DNA from: Saposhnikovia divaricata
Taxonomy: Eukaryota; Streptophyta; Magnoliopsida; Apiales; Apiaceae
Direction of reading: 5' to 3'
DNA: 64,000 bases
Assembly: GCA_036435485.1 (NCBI GenBank)
Contig: CM071595.1
Location: 102,106,580 to 102,170,579, forward strand
In this document: positions 23,161 to 37,573 of the stretch, piece by piece
Position numbering within the stretch: position 1 is the first letter of the stretch
How the letters are laid out: each line of letters opens with the position of its first letter
The notes under the pieces: model-generated
Told to the model about the DNA's origin: nothing
Seen by the model: only the letters and a program-made list of their open reading frames with translations
Databases searched by the model: none
Program-made: the position numbers and the translations under genes

Positions 23161-24127
23161 GCAACCATAAAAGATTAAGAGTCAGGGAAGCATTCGATAT
23201 AAGGAATCATAAACAACAAACCAATAAGATTGAACTAAGCATGGTATAGTTCAGCTAAAAAGAATTATAAATCAATAAATTAACAAGGCATCATTAATCA
23301 ATTAAGGAACAAGCAATTGATAAGGTTCAAGAATTCGAACAGCAATTTATAAGGAAATCATGGGATACAGGAATATGAAGTTCAATAGAAGATTTGAGTA
23401 AATACATTGGTTATAAACAATTCTTTTCAACTATTTCCAGAATTGACAGAATCTCATTATATATATATATATATATATATATATTGAAATTAACATAAGT
23501 GACTCAAATAGTTAAAAATGAACATTCAAGAAATTCTCAATTATTCGTAATCTCACTCTTCGGGAGGGCATTACAGTATGGTTCACCTGATCGGTTAGGA
23601 CAGGTTGAGTTTGTGTTTATTTTTCCTAAAAGTTGAAATTTTTGTTTGGTATTCGAATGAAAATTTTTTTGGTTCAAATTACAGGTGGATAGTCTGAATT
23701 ACGAATGCATCATGTCGAAACTTTCAAAAAATATTTCCTTGTATGAAAGTCTATTTTATCTAAATAAATTCCAATAATTAAGTATGTCATTATAAAAAGT
23801 ATATTTTCAGTATTGGGAAGTGGGGGCGTTACAGCAACCATAAAAGATTAAGAGTCAGGGAAGCATTCGATATAAGGAATCATAAACAACAAACCAATAA
23901 GATTGAACTAAGAATGGTATAGTTCAACTAAAAAGAATTATAAATAAATAAATTAACAAGGCATCATTAATCAATTAAGGAACAAGCAATTGATAAGGTT
24001 CAAGAATTCGAACAGCAATTTATAAGGAAATCATGGGATACATGAATATGAAGTTCAATAGAAGATTTGAGTAAATACATTGGTTTTAGACAATTCTTTT
24101 CAACTATTTCCAGAATTGACAGAATCT

Positions 24128-24750
<623 letters not shown>

Positions 24751-24764
24751 TATATATATATATA

Positions 24765-25150
24765 GGCCTTTGCTCCATACAGAACACTCTTATATAACAA
24801 ACAATAAAGAACACTATAAAATCATTTATTCCAATAGATCCATTGGCCCCGCCAGGGGCACCCAATACAAAAAGTTCTTATTTTTTTATCTTCTATCCTT
24901 TCAGCAAAAAAAAATTTAAAAAAAAAAGTTTTTGAAAAAAATCACTGTTCATGATGACGTCACTGCTGATGTCATCATGAACATTGATTTTTCCAAAAAA
25001 AAAAAAATTTAATTTTTTTTTCTACTAAATGGATATAAGATAAAAAAATAAAACTTTTTGTATTAGGTGTCATGACGGAACTCTTATATTGAATTAAATA
25101 TGAGGTGTTCTTTATTGTTCTTTATATAAGGTGTTCTTCATGGAGTGCAA

Positions 25151-25153
<3 letters not shown>
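24765..25153 (+). mobile_element. Hairpin MITE, type B, inside a TA microsatellite
   Basis: About 389 bp, separated from element A1 only by a 14 bp TA tract. The ends pair over about 55 bases (TACAGAACACTCTTATATAA against TTATATAAGGTGTTCTTCAT). The centre is a palindrome around TGACGTCACTGCTGATGTCA. It shares with types A and C the run GGCCCCGCCAGGGGCACC or close variants and the A/T-rich arms. No coding capacity. Confidence 0.78.
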
Positions 25154-25208
<55 letters not shown>

Positions 25209-25845
25209 AAATTAACATAAGTGACTCAAATAGTTAAAAATGAACATTCAAGAAATTCTCAATTATTCGTAATCTCACTCTTCGGGAGGGCATTACAGTA
25301 TGGTTCACCTGATCGGTTAGGACAGGTTGAGTTTATGTTTCCTAAAATTTGGAATTGTTGTTTGGTATTTGAATGAAAATTTTTTTGGTTCAAATTACAG
25401 GTGGATAGTCTGAAATACGAATACATCATGTCGAAACTTTCGAAAAATATTTCCCTGTATGAAAGTCTATTTTATCTAAATAAATTCCAATAATTAAGTA
25501 TTTCATTATAAAAAGTATATTTTCAGTATTGGGAAGTGGGGGGGGTTACAACAACAATAAAAGATTAAGAGTCGGGGAAGCATTCGATATAAGGAATCAA
25601 AAAGAACAAACCAATAAGATTGAACTAAGCATGGTATAGTTCAGCTAAAAAGAATTATAAATCAATAAATTAACAAGGCATCATTAATCAATTAAGGAAC
25701 AAGCAATTGATAAGGTTCAAGAATTCGAACAGCAATTTATAAGGAAATCATGGGATACAGGAATATGAAGTTCAATAGAAGATTTGAGTAAATACATTGG
25801 TTATAAACAATTCTTTTCAACTATTTCCAGAATTGACAGAATCTC

Positions 25846-25908
<63 letters not shown>

Positions 25909-27699
25909 AAATTAACATAAGTGACTCAAATAGTTAAAAATGAACATTCAAGAAATTCTTAATTATTCGTAATCTCACTCTTGTCAGCTAAGCACTGATA
26001 GGCTTTAGCTGCCAACCCGACCCGACAATAATGAGTTGAATATGTAAGAATATCTCAATTCATTCTTGGTTTTAACCGTCACTGAGCAACACATGCTTCA
26101 ACGACAGTATAATCCCCAAATTAGTTTACATTCATTTATAGCGAAAATAATATCAAAGTAAAATAGTTGTATAATAGTTTGAAGGAAACATTCCTTGAAG
26201 AGTATTTATTGAGGGAAAATCATAATTCATATTCAGGAATTATACTAAATATTTTTATAATTTTTTTTATCTTGGATTTCCTCTGTTTAAAATATCACTT
26301 AATAACTTTGAAGAATATAAAATAGTACAGGACTGAGAAATCCGCTAAAATACCATATATTAGAATATTAACAAAAATAAGGAATATTTATATAAAATAA
26401 TTTTAAAAGAATCAACACCTGAACAATAGGTATTAGAGAATATGATAAAATGTCAGTTATTGGAATATTAATAAAAATTAGGAATATTTATTTAAAATAA
26501 TTTTTAAAGAATCAACACCTGAACGATAGGTGGAGAAAATCAACAATTGAAAAGTATTTTTGAAAATAAACACTTGAATACTAGTTGAGAGAAAATATCA
26601 CTTAAAACAAAAATAAGGGGTATAGCCCCTAGCAAAGCGATTTGGAAGAAGACCTACAATTAATAAAAACAGGTTCACATTATTCGAAATTAAAGTGAAG
26701 GGTATAGATGCTTGCAAGAAGAAATTCGAAAGAATATATAAATAACGAAGGAGAATTCACATCACTTGAACGATAAGTGAGGTATAGTATAACTTGCCTC
26801 AAAACATGCAGTTTCCAATTCCAACATCTCAATCCTTTACACACTTCATATCAGTCTCTCCTTCTTTACACATTGGTTCCAATTGATTATGCATCTGTCT
26901 TTTTCTATAACTTGTCAGCCGCTACACGGGCACTCTCGTCAACTCCGATAATTATTCCATTCCTCGAGATTCCATCTAGACGTGCACTAGCTCTTAGCCG
27001 GCCTCCTATTCGTACCTATATACAGGTAAAGTACTACTTCAGTATGCGTATAATCATAATCACTTAACTCATTCTACCCAAACGTGTCCTATACACTTTA
27101 CAATTTATCACCTATAGCTCGTACAGATCATATTCTCGAAATAGTAACATATAATCACATAAGCACTTAGCACGTATTATTATCTTACACTTATATCTGT
27201 TAACACATATATCATATCTATTTATAATTACTTCTTATCAATTTACTATACGAATTACAAAACAATTCTACCAAAAATTGGACAACACCTCCTCTAAAAT
27301 ATGACTTAACCTGTGAGAAATACTATTACCCAATCAACAACCAATTATCCTTTGTTTCAATACAATACACCATCATATCAATTCATACTAATGTACCTCA
27401 TTTGTACATCCCTAACATTCCATAAACTTGATATATAACGTACATATACCACAGTTCCAGCAAAAATGTACATCCAACTTCTTTTATCCTTAAAATCAAG
27501 TCAGTATCCACAATAGTAGTTTAACAATTATAATTATCGCTCTAAATACAACTTACAATTTGCTAATCATATAACATATCCATTAATCACTAACAGTTAT
27601 CAAAATAGACTAGTTAGCACTTGACAATTTATAATATTTGAAGTTTACTTTTATTCATTAATCCAGAATCAAGTTATAATTCTACTTAGACATATATAT

Positions 27700-28081
27700 G
27701 CTAGCGTTCAAATAGAAACCAACCTTAGAATAGAAACTAGAAACCTACACTAAATAAATTATATTTCATTTATTTTAATGGCCCCGCTAGGGACACCTTC
27801 ACAAAAAATGTTTAAAATTCTTGGCTCTATTCAACAAAAATAAAAAAAATAAAAAAATTTTAAAAAAAAGTTACTGTTCACGTGCCATGTCATCACGTGA
27901 ACAGTAACTTTTTTTTAAAAAAATTTTTATTTTTTTATATTTTTGTTGAATAGAGACAATAATTTTAAACGTTTTTTGTATTGGAGTACCCCTAATTTGG
28001 TCATTAGATTAGCTTGAAATATTTAATTTAGGTTTAGTTTTTAGTTTCTATTCTAAGTTAGTTTCTATTAGAACAAGACCC
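27700..28081 (+). mobile_element. Hairpin MITE, type C, next to TA repeats
   Basis: About 382 bp. The ends pair imperfectly over some 50 bases (AATAGAAACCAACCTTAGAA against its complement at 28040-28075). The centre is a near-perfect palindrome with arms GTTACTGTTCACGTG and CACGTGAACAGTAAC. A TA run of 8 bp precedes it and a 14 bp TA tract follows, shared with element A2. It carries TTGGTCATTAGATTAGCTTG (the first bases of a longer shared block), also present in type A, so types A and C are related. Confidence 0.78.
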
Positions 28082-28095
28082 TATATATATATATA

Positions 28096-28610
28096 GGCAA
28101 GTGCACAAATACAAACCACTTTTAAAATACAAACCTACAAACCAATACTAAATTAATTATATTTCATCTATTCTAAGGTTCCCGCCAAGGGTACCTTCAC
28201 AAAAATGCTTAAAATAATTGGCTCTATCCAACAAAAAATTAAAATAAATAAATAAATAAATCTTGCCGTGGAAATGCGAAGCATTTAAGACAGTAAACGG
28301 ATGAATTAGGTAGTCATGAGGGCCGAAGGCTCTCGACACACCCGTCAATCGTCTATTGCCTTTACCATTGATTGCCATTCCTTACAACTTTAGAATGATA
28401 AAGGCGCGAAGCGCCGTACAAGAAGGTGCGAAGCACCGTTAACCAGTGAAATCCACTGTCACGTCATCACGTGAACAGTGATTTTTTTTTGTTGGATAGA
28501 ACCAAGTATTTTAAACATTTTTTGTATTGGGGTACTCCTAGTTTGGTCATTAGATTAGCTTGAAATATTAGATTATGCTTGGTTTGTAGGTTTGTATTGG
28601 AGTAGCCCCC
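28096..28610 (-). mobile_element. Hairpin MITE, type A copy 2 (inverted)
   Basis: Reverse complement of 24229-24750, about 515 bp, with the same ends and the same four small hairpins, here with GAA loops: 28272-28286, 28318-28332, 28403-28415, 28425-28437. It is flanked by TA tracts 28082-28095 and 28611-28636. Confidence 0.85.
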
Positions 28611-28818
28611 TAATATATATATATATATATATATATCCTTGCACAATTTACAACTCAACTACAACACGTAGACTCAACTACAACATGTAGATATATACCA
28701 TTTATAATTCATCAACTCAAAATCAAATTAACAATTGCAATTTAAATCGTGAATGTATATAAACATTGAAAATCGCACAATTCATGTAATTCGAATATTA
28801 TTCCAATAATAACATATA

Positions 28819-29122
28819 CTCCCTCTGTCCCCCTCATTTGTTTACATTGGAGGGGGACACGGAGACCAAGACAATGCATAAAAAATGAGAAAAGTTAGAT
28901 GAAAAGTGAGTAAATTGGTGGGACCTATCAATATTTAATAATAGATTTGAGATAGTGGAGGAAAGTAGTGGATGTAATAGTGTTTTTTATTATTAAATAT
29001 GAGATAGTGGGGGAAAGTAGAGGGTGTAATAGTGGGATAAATTTACTGTTTAGGGTAATGTAAAGAAATGAGAGGGACGGCTCAAAATAGTAACTGTAAA
29101 AAAATGAGAGGGACGGAGGGAG
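28819..29122. mobile_element. Stowaway MITE (Tc1/mariner type)
   Basis: 304 bp with the family terminal repeat: CTCCCTCTGTCCCCCTCATT on the left and its inverse ending GGGACGGAGGGAG on the right. It is flanked by TA at 28817-28818 and 29123-29124. It lies within the element 4 LTR. No coding capacity. Confidence 0.95.
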
Positions 29123-29330
29123 TAGGTTGTAATTGTGAAAAAAATGAAATTCCTATTTTTAGAAAATCTTGACGGCATCCCCTCTGTACGGGTAGCCTAC
29201 CAGTCAGGCACAGCCGACACAATTTCAATGACAACCAACAATTATAATCCTATACATCATACCACTAATATTATAACTTAATATTCTGAATCACTAAACG
29301 AGAATAAAATCAATCCCAATAATATACACT

Positions 29331-29335
29331 TAAAC
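29331..29335. other. Left target-site duplication of element 3
   Basis: TAAAC, identical to 40135-40139. Confidence 0.92.
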
Positions 29336-30543
29336 TGTAATAACTGCAAAATTTTCGAATAATAATTTTCTACTCGTTATTTATATTTATTTAAGGTCAA
29401 TGCATTAATATATTTAAACAGCGTGTTTTGGTAAAATTTTAAAATTTTATATTCGTATGTAAATAAATATTATATTATATCTATTTAGTTATAATTATTA
29501 GGTATTTATTAAAATTAGAAAATTTAGGAAAATAGGATTTTTAATTTTGGTTTGATTTTTTTTATTTTAAAGCGCGGAGTTTATTTTTGAGAACGAATTT
29601 TGGGTCCCGTTTATTATTATCCAGCAGGAAAATGACGAGATTATTATTACGGTTTTAACTGATCGGGTCGTTAAACACGAGGAGGGGACAGCATTTCTCG
29701 ATCACAGAAAACGAGTTTTATTCTCACAAAACACGAACCGCTTTTTACAGAAATCGAGCAATTCTTTCACAAAGCACAAATTATTCTTTCACAAAACACC
29801 ACTTTCTTTCCACAAACTCAAAACATTCCTGCACCTATTTTTTTTTTGTTTTATTTCCCAAGTTTTGTCGGATACAGGTCATTTAAATACATAACTGTTT
29901 AAACAAAGGAGATACACGGCCCTTATTTTTTTTCTTTTTCTCCACAAACACAAACAGATACATCAGTCTTACTGTGTCTGTCTCTTTTAACCAAAAAGCT
30001 CGAACCATATGTATCAAAACCCAGTTATATATATATACGAACCAAAAACTCGACCATATGTATTTTACAATAGTCGAATGGTGTTGTTAAACTGAGATGG
30101 GCAGTGTATGCCATCGTGTGTGTGGTGTCGAGGTTGTGTGTGTTTCATGTGTGTGTAATTGTCGAGTTATATTGGATGTAGTAGTCGAGTTGGACATCAG
30201 GGGAGGAGGGGAGTTTCCAAATCGAAACCGAGGACTCTGTTTTCGGTCACATGGGTGTGATGGTTGTGTTTGAATCGGGGTAAGGGTGGACGGTGTTGGG
30301 TTTGTAGTGATGGTGATTGTCGTGTGTGGGTGTTGCAAAAGAGGGAGATACAAGGGAGATACGTAGGAAGAAGAGGGAGATACAAGGGTGGTTTTGGTGT
30401 TGGTCGAGAGTGAGGTTGAAAGGGAGAAGAGGAGGTGGTCGAGAGAGATTTAATCGCGGGGAGGGATGAGACGGCGAAGAGAAAAAAAAAGGGGGGGTGG
30501 TGAGCGGAGGGAGATAGAGAAAAGAGAGAACGAGAGAGTGAGT

Positions 30544-30579
<36 letters not shown>

Positions 30580-33074
30580 GGAGAGATGAGAGAGATTGAG
30601 AGAGAGAGAGATGGACAGAGAGATTGAGAGAGAAAGAAGGCAAGAGAGAGTTTGCAGGGGAGACACGGCGGTGGCGAAGGCAGGTGGGGCCCACGCGCCG
30701 CTGTTGTCGTTAAATAATAATAAAATAATAGCGTAGTGATAAAATTGGTGATCGAATGTTTTTTTCGGGTATTGATAATAAAATGAAAAGGGTGAAAATA
30801 TTAAAATGGGTTTATTATTTAACTTGTGAGAAATAAAAATGAAATAAAATAATAATAAAGAAATGAAGGAATGACTAATAATTGATAATAATAAAATTTG
30901 AGTTGGTTGATATTTAAGTTGGATATTACAAAATTGGGGTGTTTTTTTAAAAAATTGTGAGGAATAAAGAGCTTAATAACAATGGTATAATTATTAATTA
31001 ATTATTTAAAAAGAATTATTTTGAGATTTTTGGACGAAAAAGAGAATCTAAAAATTTGTCGATAAAAGAGAATAATTTTGAATAAATAGAGGAAAATATG
31101 GTTTTAATTTTGGAAGATTATATTCAGTAATTTCGGATTATTTTTATTAACCGGATCGAATCAGATTATTTTAGAGACTAAAACCGGAATTATTATTATA
31201 TTATTTACAAGATTAAAATGAATTCGTGGATTATTTTATTTCTGGAATAAAATAGAGATTTATACCCTTGTTCCAATAAAAATGGGTTCTTTGCTTTTGA
31301 GAATAATTAGAGATTTATAACATTATTATTGCCCTAAAATGGATTTAGTTAAAATAGAGCTTTTATGTGAATTTTTGTGAAATTTGTATGAGCCAATTAT
31401 TTTAGAGGCTAAAATCGGATTAATGTTAAAAATGAGTAAAACAAATTAGAATTGTGAGGATAATTAAAAGTAAAATTATTTTGATAAATTATTTTTGGTT
31501 AAAAGTGAGAATAATAATTATGGATTTAAATTGGATAAAAATGGATGGTGGAATTATTTTGTTTTGAGTAAAAAAATAGAGGTTAATATTATTAAACTAG
31601 TGAAGTTTAGAGAATTGTAGAGAATTCATAAGAGCCAACTTAAATGGAGAATGGTCGTTATATTTCGGTAACCCTATTTTTCATTTTTAAGTAGAATTTA
31701 CGGATATTAAAATATTATATATAGATTGATTTCCTGAGTTCAGAGAAGATTTATTTATCCGGGGTTTTAGTGGGAAGTTTGACTCAGAATTGTCGGCGGA
31801 TATAAGTGAGGGTTAAATGAGGAAGGATGAAGATGGATGAAGTATTGGTTGTGGTTGTTGGATTCACTGTGAGGCGTTTTCCAACAGGAAAACATATATG
31901 TTCAGAGGGGACGTCTTCGATTATCTTCTTCCAACAGAGAAATTGGTGAGTATGGTTAATACGTTCGAGTTAAGTTTATAAGCATTTACAGAAAATATTA
32001 GAATTGTCGTCTAGAGACTAAAGTGTTGTCTTATGTTTGATATTGGAATTGACGCGCGAGCTCGATATCGGCGGATTAGACTCGTGGCAACCGCAAGAGC
32101 GTTGAACCAAATATTGACCAAATTAGAAGATTGTGATGCCGTAAGATAGAAGATGAAAGCAGTATTACTGTGACGTTTCATGATAGTTTAGAATTCGAGG
32201 CAAGTGTTTTCCCTTCACTTCTTGTTCAAGTGAGATTATTTTAAATATGCTTATTATGGTATTATTCCATTTATTGTCGATCTTGCCGACATTTATTGTC
32301 ATTCTTGTTTATTCAATTTATACCCCATTTACTGTATCGAACATGTCGATAACCTTTGAGACTATTATTTCCTTAATGATGCTTCCTTGTGGGGAGTACA
32401 ACTAAACCAATTGTTAGGTAGTCGGGATCCCACTAGTAGAGCACTGAACTTACCATGTCCGAATACCCATTTCATACTTTATTTTAATCCATTCTGTGTT
32501 GATAGATTTTTAATTCGAAATACTTCTCTTGTGAATTGAGTTTTGATAGATGTTATCTGTTTTCATTATCAATGATTTATTACCATTCCTATTTTACTAC
32601 ACACTTGCTGAGCATTTCTTCCGCTCATACTTGTTTGTTTCGAAACCCTAACTTTTCAGTAAGGTAGTTTGGCGAGACATATTCGTACAATTCAAAGAGA
32701 GAAGAAGCAGACGCTATCTTGAAGAAAACTTGACACGGGATGTCCTGATCCAGAGTAAGGTCTATTTAATATAGTTAAACTCTAATAATTATTATTATGT
32801 ATTGTTGGCCTGGTACACTTCTTGTCGAAGTTATACCAGTGATTTAGGTTTTGATTTAAGAGAATGTGGTAAAGAAGAAAGTTGCTATTTTATGGAATTT
32901 GGATTCTTGTTTCTAGCACTATAACCTAAAAGATCTTGGATTGTTTGGGTCACAGAGATTATATTTCAATTTTCGACAATTTCACGGAATAATGTTTTAT
33001 TAAAGTGGTGATGTTTATTTTGAGGATTCTCAGGTAATGACCAAATCTCCTGACCCGGATTTGGGGACGTTACA
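29336..33074 (+). repeat. 5' LTR of element 3
   Basis: It starts TGTAATAACTGC and ends GGGGACGTTACA. A GA-rich stretch is at 30360-30660. Compared with the 3' LTR it lacks 66 bp at 31641 and has an extra partial duplication around 29990-30065. The minus-strand open frames over 30087-30694 are translations of the GA/CT-rich tract and are not called. Confidence 0.95.
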
Positions 33075-33077
33075 GAA

Positions 33078-33089
33078 TGGTATCAGAGC
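33078..33089 (+). other. Primer binding site, element 3
   Basis: TGGTATCAGAGC three bases after the 5' LTR. Confidence 0.92.
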
Positions 33090-35759
33090 GAGGTTATAGT
33101 TAACTAGGAACGAGAGTGAGTAGGAGTGTGTATAGCTAAGTAAGGAACGTTAGAGCTCGTATAGAGTTCGTGTTGGACTATGGGATATAGTACCAATTAG
33201 TAGATTAAGAATTGAGAGATTCGCGTGAGATGGTTACGCTAAGTTAGATAAAACACTTTGAGACTGTTGATGTCTACTACGGATTTTCAGAGAGTAAGTC
33301 TTGAGTGGGTTTGAGCAAGCACAAAGACTGAGGCAAGTTCATCCATTATCTCCAAAAGAATTTATGAGATTTCTGTGAACATTATTGTTCTCAAGGATAT
33401 TATCATGGTGGTGAAAATTTGTGGTGAAATTTTTGGGCACTCAAATATTTGCTTCGAATGTTGGTTTGATTTTATCTATCAAAGAATTTAAAAAAAAAAA
33501 TATTAGTCGGTCTCATTGATCGGGACGACTCTTTAAGTTAATTCGGCTGAGACTTGTTTTATTGTTTCGAGATAGATAGATATTTATTTCTACCAGTTGA
33601 ATTTATCCCTCAAATTCGACTACTTTTCTTGACATTGAGAAACGGTTCATAGTTCGGATCATTTATTAAAAAGGTAACTTTTATTATTTTATCTCTTGAT
33701 AATCAAGTTAAACTTCTTGGAGTGTCTACTTTGCTAAAATTGTTGAAGATTATTCAGTTGCTTTCCCAAAATCTTGATAAGTTCAGAGAACGTACTTAGA
33801 TTGAAATCTAGGGCGTCTTATTTGTTCGAGATGACCCTTAAAGATTAATTCAGTTATAACTACGCTCATATATCGAGGTAGTTTAAATTTTATTGACTTC
33901 AATCGGATCTATTGTTCATATCCGATAAATTTTGCTTCAATATTCAAATTTGATTCATTTTTCGAATCAAAATAGATACATTCAGAATAGAGAACAGAAG
34001 AACATCTTATCGTTAGAATTCCCTCTAAAAATACCTACTCTAGCGTATTTGGAAGTTTTCTTTTTGAATCGAGTCGTTTTTATTATTTCAAGACGACTCC
34101 ATAGGATTTATTCTAATCAGTAAAACTTTCTTGTTCAAGGTTGTTACTTTATTGTCTGGAATTGACATATTGTTCGTGTCGATATAATAAATTAAATTCT
34201 TTTGAAAATATTACGACGACCTATTGTTCAGGTCGGTCTCATACAAAGTTTAGATTGGCGATTGGCCAGAAGCGAATAGGAATCCAAATCAATCAATTTT
34301 ATTCGGAGGAATAATCTTATAATCCACTGGTCAACATGGGAGATGGCCCATGGGTTTTCTTTCAGATCAACACGAGGAATAAACTCGTGGTATCGAAAGA
34401 GAAATATTTCAGGTTGACTTTTCAACCAACTTTTGCTAGCAAAGAGATATATTGGTACTTGAGACACAGCGATTGATCACGCTGTGGGGTATCGTGAATG
34501 CGAATAATTATTTTGGCATTAATGTTGCTAGGGTTGAAAAAAACAACCCATTTTATGCTAGCAAAGAGAAAATTTGGCGGTACCACATCATAGCCCTGAT
34601 CAGGTTGGGTGGGGTATCACAGGAGGACGGTACCTTGAGACATGGTAGTTGATCGCACCGTGGGGGATACCGAGTGGTGGAAGACCAGTGATCTTTTCTT
34701 AAATTCTGAGATACCAAATAAGTTGATGATTTCCTTGAAATTCTTGAAATTGTTGAGAAGTTCGTTTCTGATGATCTTGTGGTTGAGATGAGTTAAATTC
34801 CTTGAGTTACTAGAGATTTTGAAAGAAGTTTTTTTTTTATATTCTCACAAATTTTGAGAAGTTGCCTATACGGCTTTCATGATTGAAAATTATATGAGTC
34901 TCTTTTCCATTCTAGCATTATCTTTCATTATGGTTGAGTTAAAAAAAAAATGTATAAGATTTGGGATAGTGAACTTGCCAAACGTTTTATGTGCTCACCC
35001 TTGGTTATTATTTTAATGTCTCCAACAGTGAAATGTGAGAGCAATGAGTCTTTCAAATAGAGGGAAGAAGAATGTTGTGTTTGTTTTAGCGGTGATTGTA
35101 TAACAAAGCCTTACGTGAACGGGTGTGTGATGACTAAGAAAGTTTCGAGGAATTAAAGAAAATACTATTATGAGTCGAGATGACGTGCTCACTTGTAATG
35201 TCTAGGCTGAATTGGACAGATCGTTTCGTGGTGGAAGATGTCTATTGTGGAATCTTTAGAGATTATTACGAGTTGACGTCTATGTAAGGTATTGATAACT
35301 TAGGTCGTGCAGAACAAGAGTTTAGATCGGATGACGAGTGTTGTGGTGTTATTAGGTATCCCGACATATCACGCGTGTAGGAGTTCGATTCATCCGAAAA
35401 TTTGGCTATGGACGAACCAGCTGATTCGGAGCTGCATGAGCTAATTGGGCAACCTGAGCTACTAGTTAGTAGAAAGCCACCTAGATATCCGCATGTACCT
35501 TCTAAAAGTTTCCTTCTACGATTTTACCTATTTAACGAGCATTATAGAGAGTACGAAAAGGATACAAACAAGATGCGAAATACGATTACTGGCACGTGTT
35601 GGGAGTAAGATCGTCTAAGGAGATTTAACCTTCATTTTGTTCTCATTTGTTTTGCTAGCACCATATTTTATTTGGACGGACAATTATACTTCAATTGAAG
35701 ATGAGCTTTGCATATACGATTCGTTTTGTTATAAACCCTCATGATTCCTAAGGTTATCA
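33090..35759. other. Non-coding interior of element 3
   Basis: No gag, protease, RT or RNase H motif is seen in any frame over 2.7 kb. A locally repeated module occurs at 34436-34680: GCTAGCAAAGAG followed by GGTAC(C)TTGAGACA and a GTTGATCGCACCGTG-like segment appears twice. Confidence 0.65.
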
Positions 35760-36062
35760 GTGATTAAAAGAAGTAAAGACAGACCTGTTGATTTTCTTTT
35801 TAGGGCTCAATATACCTTCACGTCGATAGAGAATGGGTTGATCAAGTTTAAGGAATTGATGTTAAAACAGAGACTATTTTTCAATGAGATTACGCATTTT
35901 CTACCAATTAGTGATAAGTACTCCGTTGAAGGATTGGTGAAGATATACCTAAAGGAAATTATGGTTCGGCATAAAGTGCCTGTTTCAATTATATATGATA
36001 GAGATGGTCGTTTACTTCTCGATTTTGGAAAAGTTTTCAGGAATGTCTTGGCACGAGATTAA
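35760..36062 (+). pseudogene. Integrase fragment, element 3
   Basis: The segment ITHFLPISDKYSVEGLVKIYLKEIMVRHKVPVSIIYDRDGRLL aligns with the second catalytic Asp region of the element 2 integrase (residues 190-235). SDRD has become YDRD. Both the first Asp region and the Glu region are absent. The next open piece starts at HDMFHV, so most of the integrase core has been deleted. Confidence 0.8.
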
Positions 36063-36071
36063 ATCTAAGCA

Positions 36072-36371
36072 TTGCATATCATCCACGATATGTTTCATGT
36101 TTTCGCGTTAGGAGAGTATCATTCTGATTTCAGACAGGTTAGAACCTACGAACAAGTGGAGATACGTCCTGATTTGTCATACGAAGAACAACCAGTACAA
36201 ATCTTAGATCACAAAGTGCAAGAGTTAAGAACTAAGAACGTAAATTTGGTAAAGGTACTTTGGAGAAACCACCAGGTCGAGGAAGCCACGTGGGAATTAG
36301 AAAGCGAAATGCGGAATAAATATCCTGATTTGTTAGAGCGTAATTTTGATTCCGAGGACAGAATCCTATAA
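36072..36371 (+). pseudogene. Chromodomain, element 3 (open)
   Basis: It begins in the HDMFHV motif (HNVFHV in element 2) and continues YEEQPVQILDHKVQELRTKNV, VKVLWRNHQVEEATWELE and EMRNKYPDLL, then runs almost into the polypurine tract. The aromatic and acidic positions of the plant chromodomain are all kept. This is the only intact domain in an otherwise emptied element. Confidence 0.85.
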
Positions 36372-36381
36372 GGGGGGAAGA
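36370..36381 (+). other. Polypurine tract, element 3
   Basis: AAGGGGGGAAGA one base before the 3' LTR TG. Confidence 0.85.
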
Positions 36382-36382
36382 C

Positions 36383-37537
36383 TGTAATAACCGCAAAATT
36401 TTCGAATAATAATTTTCTACTCGTTATTTATATTTATTTAAGGTCAATGCATTAATATATTTAAACAGCGTGTTTCGGTAAAATTTTAAAATTTTATATT
36501 CGTATGTAAATAAATATTATATTATATCTATTTAGTTATAATTATTAGGTATTTATTAAAATTAGAAAATTTAGGAAAATAGGATTTTTAATTTTGGTTT
36601 GATTTTTTTTTTAAAGCGCGGAGTTTATTTTTGAGAACGAATTTTGGGTCCCGTTTATTATTATCCAGCAGGAAAATGACGAGATTATTATTACGGTTTT
36701 AACTGATCGGGTCGTTAAACACGAGGAGGGGACATCATTTCTCGATCACAGATAATGAGTTTTATTCTCACAAAACACGAACCACTTTTTACAGAAATTG
36801 AGCAATTCTTTCACAAAGCACAAATTATTCTTTCAGAAAACACCACTTTCTTTCCACAAACTCAAAACATTCCTGCACCTATTTTTTTTTTGTTTTATTT
36901 CCCAAGTTTTATCGGATACAGGTCATTTAAATACATAACTGTTTAAACAAAGGAGATACACGGCCCTTATTTTTTTTCTTTTTCTCCACAAACACAAACA
37001 GATACATCAGTCTTACTGTGTCTGTCTCTTTTAACCAAAAACTCGACCATATGTATTTTACAATAATCGAATGGTGTTGTTGAACTGAGATGGGCAGTGT
37101 ATGCAATCGTGTGTGTGGTGTCGAGGTTGTGTGTGTTTCATGTGTGTGTAATTGTCGAGTTATGTTGGATGTAGTAGTCGAGTTGGACATCAGGGGAGGA
37201 GGGGAATTTCCAAATCGAAACCGAGGACTCTGTTTTCGGTCACATGGGTGTGATGGGTTGTGTTTGAATCGGGGTAAGGGTGGACGGTGTTGGGTTTGTA
37301 GTGATGGTGATTGTCGTGTGCGGGTGTTGCAGGAGAGGGAGATACAAGGGAGATACGTAGGAAGAAGAGGGAGATACAAGGGTGGTTTTGGTGTTGGTCG
37401 AGAGGGAGGTTGAAAGGGAGAAGAGGAGGTGGTCGAGAGAGATTGAATCGCGGGGAGGGATGAGACGGCGAAGAGAAAAAAAAAGGGGGAGTGGTGAGCG
37501 GAGGGAGATAGAGAAAAGAGAGAACGAGAGAGTGAGT

Positions 37538-37573
<36 letters not shown>

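Larger units (their letters stand above)
25983..29335 (-). mobile_element. Minus-strand Ty3 LTR remnant (element 4), left piece with nested MITEs
   Basis: Read on the minus strand, 29160-29230 matches the element 2 LTR around 20990-21040: GTGTCG, GACTGG, CCCGTA and the ATGCC motif in the same order and spacing. A further weak match is the AGGGGTATAGCCCCTAG hairpin at about 26618, at the place expected for the duplicated hairpin of that LTR. The piece is interrupted by hairpin elements C and A2 and a Stowaway. The other half lies at 40135-41212 beyond element 3. I cannot fix its left end. No gene is seen; the open frame at 26777-27067 has no recognisable domain. Confidence 0.6.

Noticed and set aside
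26777..27067. 96-codon frame in the element 4 region
   Set aside because: No recognisable domain and antisense to the presumed LTR. Length is possible by chance.
28819..29122. Considered as another TA-microsatellite hairpin element
   Set aside because: The CTCCCTC ends and single TA duplication identify an ordinary Stowaway.
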